Positions 57,714 to 64,000 of a stretch of 64,000 nucleotides of DNA are shown here, one piece after another. This DNA comes from Oegoconia quadripuncta (lineage: Eukaryota; Arthropoda; Insecta; Lepidoptera; Autostichidae), in NCBI GenBank assembly GCA_949316235.1, contig OX438757.1, forward strand, positions 10,162,657-10,226,656, read 5' to 3'. Below the pieces are notes generated by a model, which did not search any database, was not told the DNA's origin, and was given only the letters and a program-made list of their open reading frames with translations. Each line of letters opens with the position of its first letter. Positions within the stretch are counted from its first letter, which is position 1. Both the position numbers and the translations under genes were made by a program.

Positions 57714-59490
57714 ACAATGATAAGTATTTTCTAAATTCTTCCTTCTGCCTGTAAGGATTAGGTCCAACTTATTAACATCGATCAGCACTCGTATGTGCGT
57801 CCCGCTCCCGGCTAAAGCTGAAGATATGTGGAAGCGAGTTGGCCATCATGCACGCCGTACGTGCTAAGTTCAAGGGGTAAACGATGTACTGACATCTCCT
57901 TCGAACATATCTTCGCATTCCGTGCGAGAGAGGGACACATAATCGAATGCGGATCGCGTTGACAAGTGCAGTAGAACCCTTAATCTCTAACTTCATGGTC
58001 CTTCAGGAATCAATTTGATTTGACAGCAATCTGAACTGTTCGTGTATAAGCCTTCCTCGGCACCACACAGATACAACTTTACATAAAACTAATCGACTTC
58101 TGAAAATATTATTTCAAATCGAGAAGTATATTGCAGATAATGAATACTCTTAACACAATTCGTGAGATTTAAATTATGGCACTATTTACCCTTACACCAT
58201 TTACGGCCTGACTAACCTGTGACGTCACATCTGCGAAATCTACAGGTATAAACATAGCTGTTGGTGAACGAATAGTCGATATCATTTACCCTTCTTATAT
58301 TCCCTTACTATATAATCGCTAACAAAATACCATAGAACTGGTGATAAATCAATCCTTACACGTCGTAACGATTACAATGGACTGTAACATAGCAAATTAC
58401 GCTCTAGAAAATTTATCTCCACGTGGGAACAAATCTCGCAACCACACGTACTTACATACATAGATATGTTTGCGACAAAAGCTTATTAAATCTTCGATAA
58501 CAACTTGTCTCTTATTTACAACGATCTAAAACGGTTAATATAAAGAATTACACGTATAGAGGAATTGGGGCACAATGTAGTCATGCTAAACAAACGTGTG
58601 AGAAGCTCGTGCGAATTATAATTGCAATGTTTATATGGAATTAAAGCTAAGAGAATTGGCTTATCGTAACTTTTCATTCGGCTAAAGATGTAAAATTCAG
58701 TCAACGCTTGAGCAATCACTGAATGACAATATTTCAAAATGTCAAGAGAATTATTAGGAGCCTATTACAATTAATGAAGTCGATCACGTCGACGACTTGC
58801 TGTTTATACTAGCATGCAACATTAGCGATTTAAATGCAATTTCAATAAAGTGAACACTTTCAAGTTTTATATACAAAGAAACGACCGACTAGGTCCCACA
58901 TAGAATAGTAAAGAAAATGTCTCCATTAAATCCGAATTAAATTCCCTAATGATATTCGAGTAAATATTCACAATACTTATTAAAAAATAATAACTTCATG
59001 CTGTACAATCGTCGATAAATTGATCGATTACCATTTAAAAAAATCTAAAAACTATAATATACCTAACCCTCCGAATTAGAAACATGAGTAAAACTTTAAA
59101 ACCACAATGAACACTTGCACTCTCGACCGTATTACACTAGAGAACGTCCACATCATGCCGTCCCGCTCACTCGCAGGCGGTCGCCCACTGGTGGGAATAT
59201 GTCGAGTAGCGTTCCGCCCCGCCCAAACATCCCTTACGTTAACAGCTACACACGACTACACCGAGTCCTACATTCACTAACTCAGACTTGAAACGATAGA
59301 AATTGTCATGAAGTATAGGGAGTCGCCGCTCTGGGAGACGTGCAGTTAGTTAGGAATAGTCACTGGCCACTCAGAGCGCACTGGTGATGGAGGCGAGGTC
59401 TTGGACCACGTGTTCGTTGGTTACCTGTGCATCTCGCTCGTCGCCGTCGCGAGAGAGCGAGAGGGGCTCAGCGAGGCCAAAGGCGCAGTA

Positions 59491-59645
59491 CTACAAGCGA
59501 TCTAGACGGAACTCGTGTTCGACGGATGAGTCTGGCAGCAAAGAGCTGGGCTCCTCTAGTAGTGTGAGGTCATCTAGGTCCAAGCCTGCGCGGAGTTGCG
59601 CTTCCTCGCCGCCGAATATACCCGCGTCTAGTTCTCCCGAGTAGT
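59491..59645 (-). CDS. Crtc: CREB-regulated transcription coactivator, last coding exon
   Basis: The acceptor CTTTACAG/AC at 59646 completes an Asp codon with the exon upstream and reads YSGELDAGIFGGEEAQLRAG, then LDLDDLTLLEEPSSLLPDSS and VEHEFRLDRL before TAG at 59491. CRTC proteins end with this same transactivation tail (L...LDxLxxLxxPxxLLPDxxVExxFRxDRL). CRTC is a cytoplasm-to-nucleus shuttling cofactor that joins CREB at cAMP-responsive promoters. The acidic leucine-rich tail activates transcription. The plus-strand 86-codon frame over this exon is a shadow. Confidence 0.93.
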
Positions 59646-60149
59646 CTGTAAAGAACGATAGAGTTACAGAGAGAGTATGAGAAACAGGCCGACAAAAAGA
59701 AACAAGTCGTTTCTTACCCGTATTACAAAAAGGAGCGTCCCAATGCGTCGCGTATGTGTATTCTGATATTCCGTGATTGGTTTGGAATTAATTGGAAATA
59801 TGATCCTCGAGGTGGTTCCATTTAAATTTCATAAGATCTCAAGATCGCAACTTTAACAGTACACGGCAAAAGTGCCACGATTGTGTACTTTACTAATGTT
59901 TATGCGTAGTTGCTTAACACGGGTTTTCGTATGATGTAACGGAACTAACTGATGATGAATGCCTCCAAGGAAAATTTTACACGAGGAAAACATGAACAAT
60001 CCATAACCCAAGGGTTGACAGGAAGATACAGAGTTTTTTTAGAGATTTGAACGCAGTTATGATTAACCCTATCAATTGCTGCCATAAAAATATGAGATGC
60101 AGTATTTGAAAACAGTTACCACGGAATAAAAAAACAAAAAAAATCGAGA

Positions 60150-60330
60150 TAGCGTTTGACCTCAATCACATCTGATGTTAAGTGAAGATGAGGCCGAAGA
60201 AATAAATCCCGCCCCTCAACTTATTTAGGGGACTGCCTATCTTATCTCAAACAGCCAAAAATCAACATTGCTGCTTGGCGGCAGACTTAGACGGTGGCAG
60301 TGAGCAAAAATGGCCTACGACCATAGACTT
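60150..60330 (-). mobile_element. tRNA-derived SINE (family 1), diverged, in a CRTC intron
   Basis: AGCGTTTGACCTCAATCACA TCTGATGTTAAGTGAAGATG AGGCCGAAG, GGGGACTGCCTATCTTATCT and TTGCTGCTTGGCGGCAGACT follow family-1 order with deletions. Confidence 0.7.
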
Positions 60331-60623
60331 ATACAGGGCGTCGTGGCAAGACTACGTGACATGGAGGGAAAGTCCCTTAATTTTTGCTGAAAGGAGACTT
60401 TACTTTTAAAAGTTAGTAATACTGCATTCAAAGACTTTCAAAAAATTATTTGCTTCGTCTGGGATTCGAACCGACTCAAATGTGAAAAAAAGTCCTAATA
60501 ATTGTTGTTTTATTTAATAATAAAACACGAAAAACATTTGTCCACCCGACCATATTTTAAGGCGTATAAATCAATGCCTACGACCAACCAATCCGATATT
60601 GTCGGATCGATTTTGAGCATTTT

Positions 60624-60870
60624 GACGACCGATTGGTGTAGTGGATAGTGACCCTGTCAGCGAAAGCAACGGTTGCGGGTTCGAATCCCGCGAGGGGTAA
60701 ATGTTTGTATGATGAATACGGACATTTAGTCCCGAGTCATGGATGTTTTTATAAATATTTATGTATGTTTATCCGTTATCTAGAATCCGTAGTACAAGCT
60801 TTTCTTAGTTTGGGACTAGATGATTTGGTGTAAGTGCCCCAAATTTTTATTTATTATTTATTTATCTTCT
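60624..60870 (+). mobile_element. tRNA-derived SINE (family 2), best copy
   Basis: ACGACCGATTGGTGTAGTGG ATAGTGACCCTGTCAGC (A box at about 60633-60643), GGTTGCGGGTTCGAATCCCG (B box at 60678-60688), CGAGTCATGGATGTTTTTAT AAATATTTATG, GTTTGGGACTAGATGATTTG and a TTTATTTATT tail. It ends about 20 bp from the donor of the neighbouring CRTC exon. Confidence 0.8.
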
Positions 60871-60890
60871 GGTCAGTGGAGGGAGGTTAC

Positions 60891-61047
60891 CTGTGAGTAT
60901 GATGTCGGGTATGCTGGCGGGGGTGGCGGGGGTAGGCGGCCCGGGGGGCGAGGCGAGCGGCTGCAGCGCGGCGAAGCCCCCTCCACCCGCCACGGGGTCC
61001 CGCGCCCCGTGCCGCGTCTCGCTGCCGCTGTTCGTCGGGTGTGGTGA
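60891..61047 (-). CDS. Crtc: CREB-regulated transcription coactivator, penultimate coding exon
   Basis: It runs from the acceptor CATCTACAG/TCA at 61048 (phase 0) to the donor ACTCACAG/GTAACC at 60890. It encodes SPHPTNSGSETRHGARDPV, a Gly/Pro/Ala-rich stretch (GGGGFAALQPLASPPGPPTP), then ASIPDIILT, with the next exon supplying D. The S(I/L)P(D/N)IILTxD motif followed by the DRL tail is specific to CRTC C-termini. The exon is unusually GC-rich for this window. Confidence 0.9.
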
Positions 61048-62238
61048 CTGTAGATGTTTATAGCAAACGATAAGTGAACCCATAGACTCCTATAAAATCC
61101 CTTTATTATTAAATCTACAGGATAGTGACACGAATAAATAAATTAATATTCTGTATTCTAAGAACAAGAAAACTCTATTTGTACCATTTAGCGACACATA
61201 TACATTTTAAATAATTGATCAGAATGTGTACCACAAATAAAAACAACGTATTTTATTTATCATGACAAGTACAAGTTATTTTATAAATCTAATCGGCCAA
61301 TGAAATGAATATTTTAAGTAAATTAAGGCTTTGAACACCACATGGTGTCTGTAAACAAGGAATTTTCAATAAATGAAGTAATAAAATATTTATAAATACT
61401 AATTATAATCGTTTCACTTTATTTATTTTAATTTTGTTACACCAAGTTAAATATCTTACTGTGACATTCATCGACATCGAGTCTCTAATATTATGCATAA
61501 CACCATAAGCTCCATAAGTTCTTAACGCGATTAGTACAATAATAAGCGAGCATCTGTGAGCACATCGGAGTCCTGTCAGCTAATTGCACATGGGAGCGCG
61601 TATCGCAATGCGGTATCCCGCCTCCCTCATCTAATTGACAGAATGATTGTACAGTAAATCAAACATTAGACATCCCTGACGATGGCCCTATCTTTAATCC
61701 ATAGACAGAGGACATATAGCTCTTTCTCTCCCTCTACTGACGCCATCCTAATTGCTGACGTCACAAAAAGGATAAAATGTCGAGAGTTACACAGTAATAA
61801 ATCTGTTGATCCCAATCAAAAATTTTACGCGCAAGAAAGTCCAACAGTGGGCAATACAGATAGTGTTATTCTTCTTCCAACTACATTGTAAAAAAAGACT
61901 GAATAAATAAATAAAATAAAATAAATTGTAAGGTGCTCATAAATCTGGCGATCTGTCCTTAAATTAGGTAACTTCATCGGTGTCATCGACCAATGAGAAC
62001 CCTCAAATTGCCGAGGGAGCGATGAACCAACCAATCATACGTCAGAATGTACTAGATGACGATATCGATGAAAGTAGGTAATTGAACCCCAGAAATTTTA
62101 TTTTTTTACTGCCCGAGCATGACAAATCAAATACTGTACCCTCTAGTTGTTTTTGGAATTTGTGATAGTTGACCAATACAGCCCAAGAAGTTTTTTTTTT
62201 TGAAATATTAAAGCGGCTTAGTATATTTTCTTTTATAC
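61048..62238 (-). other. CRTC intron
   Basis: AT-rich intron with no recognised coding sequence or repeat. The open frame at 61682-61891 on the plus strand has no recognisable domain. Confidence 0.6.
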
Positions 62239-62334
62239 CTGTGGATATGTGTGTGCGGAATTCGTTGTCTGAGGCGAATGTGGCGAATTGTGGTTCATAT
62301 ACGTCGTGTTGTAGTTCGTTGAGGGAGGGTCCAG
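62239..62334 (-). CDS. Crtc: CREB-regulated transcription coactivator, upstream coding exon
   Basis: A 96-bp exon between TTTTTCACAG/CTG at 62335 and CCACAG/GTATAA at 62238, phase 0 on both sides, as the next exon requires. It reads LDPPSTNYNTTYMNHNSPHS PQTTNSAHTYPQ. Low-complexity Pro/Ser/Gln/Asn sequence of this sort fits the middle of insect CRTC, but no diagnostic motif is present, so it is less certain than the next two exons. The earlier exons, including the CREB-binding domain, lie outside the window. In a different frame this exon falls within a 146-codon ORF that ignores the splice sites. Confidence 0.65.
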
Positions 62335-63388
62335 CTGTGAAAAAATATTTAACCATTAGCACCTTCGTTGGCAAAGCAAAATGTAGCGACAAGCGAGAAA
62401 AAACATCGAGATAAATGCAGTAAAACCTGTAAAAATAATACATGACATCACTATCTACCAATATGTACCTGTTATGAAACAATAGGATACTAAGCGCTAT
62501 TTAAATTTATGAGAAAACTATGATGAAGCAGGCTGGTAACTTGAAATATTACCTAATGGATAAAGGTAAAATCGCTTATACAAGTGGAATATCGCCCCTA
62601 GTTCAGCCAGATCAATGATTATGCATTATATTTAGAAATGTGTTAAAGGATACCGTAATGCCTTCGTATTATGGCATTACCATGTCAGTTTTTATAATAC
62701 CTTAATTGCTTTGAAATATAATATATTTTAATCTGACTGAAATATAACGGGCGAACTCTACTTGCATTTATATTTTAAATTAAAATTACATGAGATGAAA
62801 GTTTCACTATTTTTGTCAATACTTTAAATAAGTAATGCCACATTTGAATTGATTATCCGAATATATTAAGCCTACTGAATTTAATCGAAGGTTAGGCAAT
62901 ATTGACTACAAAGCTGGTTTTTGTGCTAGGTATTCAAGTGAAACTTTAATCAATGCTGTTTACTAAGATCTTAAAGGACCATGCCCAATAAAGTGAAATC
63001 GTGTACAGTGTTCTACATAATCTAAACCTAAACATGCGAACTCTTAAAATAGTGTTAACAATTGGTGCACAATATCTCAACTCATATAATTTGTAATAAT
63101 AATAAAAAGTAATAATTTTAAAGAATAGACATTGAAAAAGGCAACCTTCTAAAGGCATTGTCGAACTTTTAATTTACTTATAAAATAGGCAAGGCAAAAG
63201 GAATTTAATAAACTGCAGAGCATGCCGATGTAGTTACTAAATATTGAAGCTAGCACCAAAATAACGTAAAGATATTGTGGGTGTTTGACAACTCTACCTA
63301 TGATTATTTTCACTGAAAACTGATACGTGTTTCGTGGCGGTGTGCAATTTATGTTTGTAAAACAGATGAGTAGACTGGCTACTGAACG

Positions 63389-63434
63389 TGCATTTTAATT
63401 AAACTTAAGTATACTTAAGTTTAATTAAAATGCA
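63389..63434. repeat. Perfect 46-bp palindrome
   Basis: Two 23-bp arms, perfect reverse complements without a loop, centred on GTATAC at 63409-63414 and made mostly of TTTAATTAAACTTAAG. Function unknown; such perfect symmetry in AT-rich DNA is unusual. Confidence 0.92.
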
Positions 63435-63884
63435 ATTAAACTATTATAATATGCAAATATCTAAATTATAGATAAGTTTTTCGGCATAATCATTCGTAAA
63501 GTTACGAGGTCAAGCGCCCTTTAACAGTTTGTGTTCATATAGATATTATGGGCTGATTTCAGGTAACGCTTAGTTACGATAAGCGGTGGGACTCAAGTAT
63601 GTAAATATATTATTGCAACTATAGTCTCGTTTTATTGTTAAATTTTTGACCCGCGATAACTTAACTACACGTATGCGCGCAACGCGGTCGACTAGCGCTG
63701 CTTAAGTACCTCCTGCGCCGATATAATGCGATTCTGAAATCATCCTTACATTTTATATTGAAAATTATCGTCACGTGCCAAAGCATACGTGTCATCAATA
63801 TACAGAAACGCCATTCCTGAATTTCAATATAGAACGTATCAATTTTCTAGTGTCGTGTGTACGTGTGTGTGGTGTCGTACATGT

Positions 63885-63970
63885 TCCGGGACTTGGACGT
63901 GCGCGGTCCAGCCTGACTCGACGAGGCTCTGCACCAACTGCGCCCAGTCCTTGGCCAACATCCACCAATG
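63885..63970 (-). other. GC-richer segment with a possible LINE-derived frame
   Basis: Minus strand: WWMLAKDWAQLVQSLVESGW then TAHVQVPEHV. The AKDxAQxxxLV step resembles the C-terminus of lepidopteran LINE ORFs (AKDR..WR..V). No good splice sites flank it, so I do not assign it to CRTC. Confidence 0.25.
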
Positions 63971-64000
63971 TTATATTCATTTACGTATACGCCACAATAA

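Larger units (their letters stand above)
52880..59490. other. AT-rich stretch, partly possible CRTC 3'UTR
   Basis: No coding region is recognised apart from repeats listed separately. The right part (about 58000-59490) continues the last CRTC exon without an obvious minus-strand poly(A) signal close to the stop, so a long 3'UTR is plausible. The segment 59140-59260 is GC-rich. Confidence 0.45.
62335..64000 (-). other. CRTC intron (continues beyond the window)
   Basis: AT-rich and non-coding, with a 46-bp palindrome and a possible LINE scrap noted separately. Confidence 0.5.

Noticed and set aside
59384..59644. An 86-codon plus-strand open frame
   Set aside because: Opposite strand of the last CRTC exon, whose minus-strand reading is clearly conserved.
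62042..62482. A 146-codon minus-strand open frame overlapping the CRTC exon
   Set aside because: It runs through both splice sites and its frame does not fit the phase needed by the next CRTC exon.
1..64000. CRISPR arrays, operons or bacterial signals
   Set aside because: The tandem repeats are in-frame coding units without spacers, and the genes have eukaryotic introns; nothing here is prokaryotic.

Overview
The window is a piece of a moth or butterfly (Lepidoptera) nuclear genome. The evidence is AT-rich, intron-containing DNA with insect-type CAAAATG starts, dense lepidopteran repeats (tRNA-derived SINEs, Helitron-like ends, RTE and jockey LINE scraps, foldback MITEs), and an insect CRTC orthologue. 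The species cannot be told.

Three genes are supported. (1) A giant plus-strand gene has coding exons at 485-3253, 3370-3620, 33054-35665 and 35979-44053. The splice phases close into one 4568-residue reading frame. Its hallmark is a cysteine motif (CICEICTCG/RHRCPH) split across a 29.4-kb intron, followed by two arrays of a 29-residue unit (DNLKPEGEF...EWRPAER...). The cysteine motif and the repeated short modules resemble the SAXO/MAP6 family of microtubule-binding proteins, so the best guess is a very large insect SAXO-like cytoskeletal protein. (2) A minus-strand gene at 46651-50927 has four coding exons and encodes a 778-residue secreted, acidic, dibasic-site-rich protein that I do not recognise; it is granin- or prohormone-like in character. 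(3) The 3' end of the CREB-regulated transcription coactivator gene (CRTC) lies on the minus strand, with exons at 62239-62334, 60891-61047 and 59491-59645; the rest lies beyond the right edge.

Layout: 1-484 promoter and 5'UTR; 485-3620 two exons; 3621-33053 a repeat-filled intron with no convincing nested gene; 33054-44053 the repeat-coding exons; 44054-46650 a repeat-rich stretch ending in the 3' region of gene 2; 46651-50927 gene 2; 51000-53000 SINE and LINE debris; 53000-59490 AT-rich DNA that may include a long CRTC 3'UTR; 59491-64000 the CRTC 3' exons and introns.

The standout is gene 1. Its 75 tandem 29-residue units run without a single indel in two arrays (27 and 48 units). One part is organised as a 348-bp higher-order repeat and another as a 14-unit segmental duplication. 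The three genes show no sign of working as a functional cluster.
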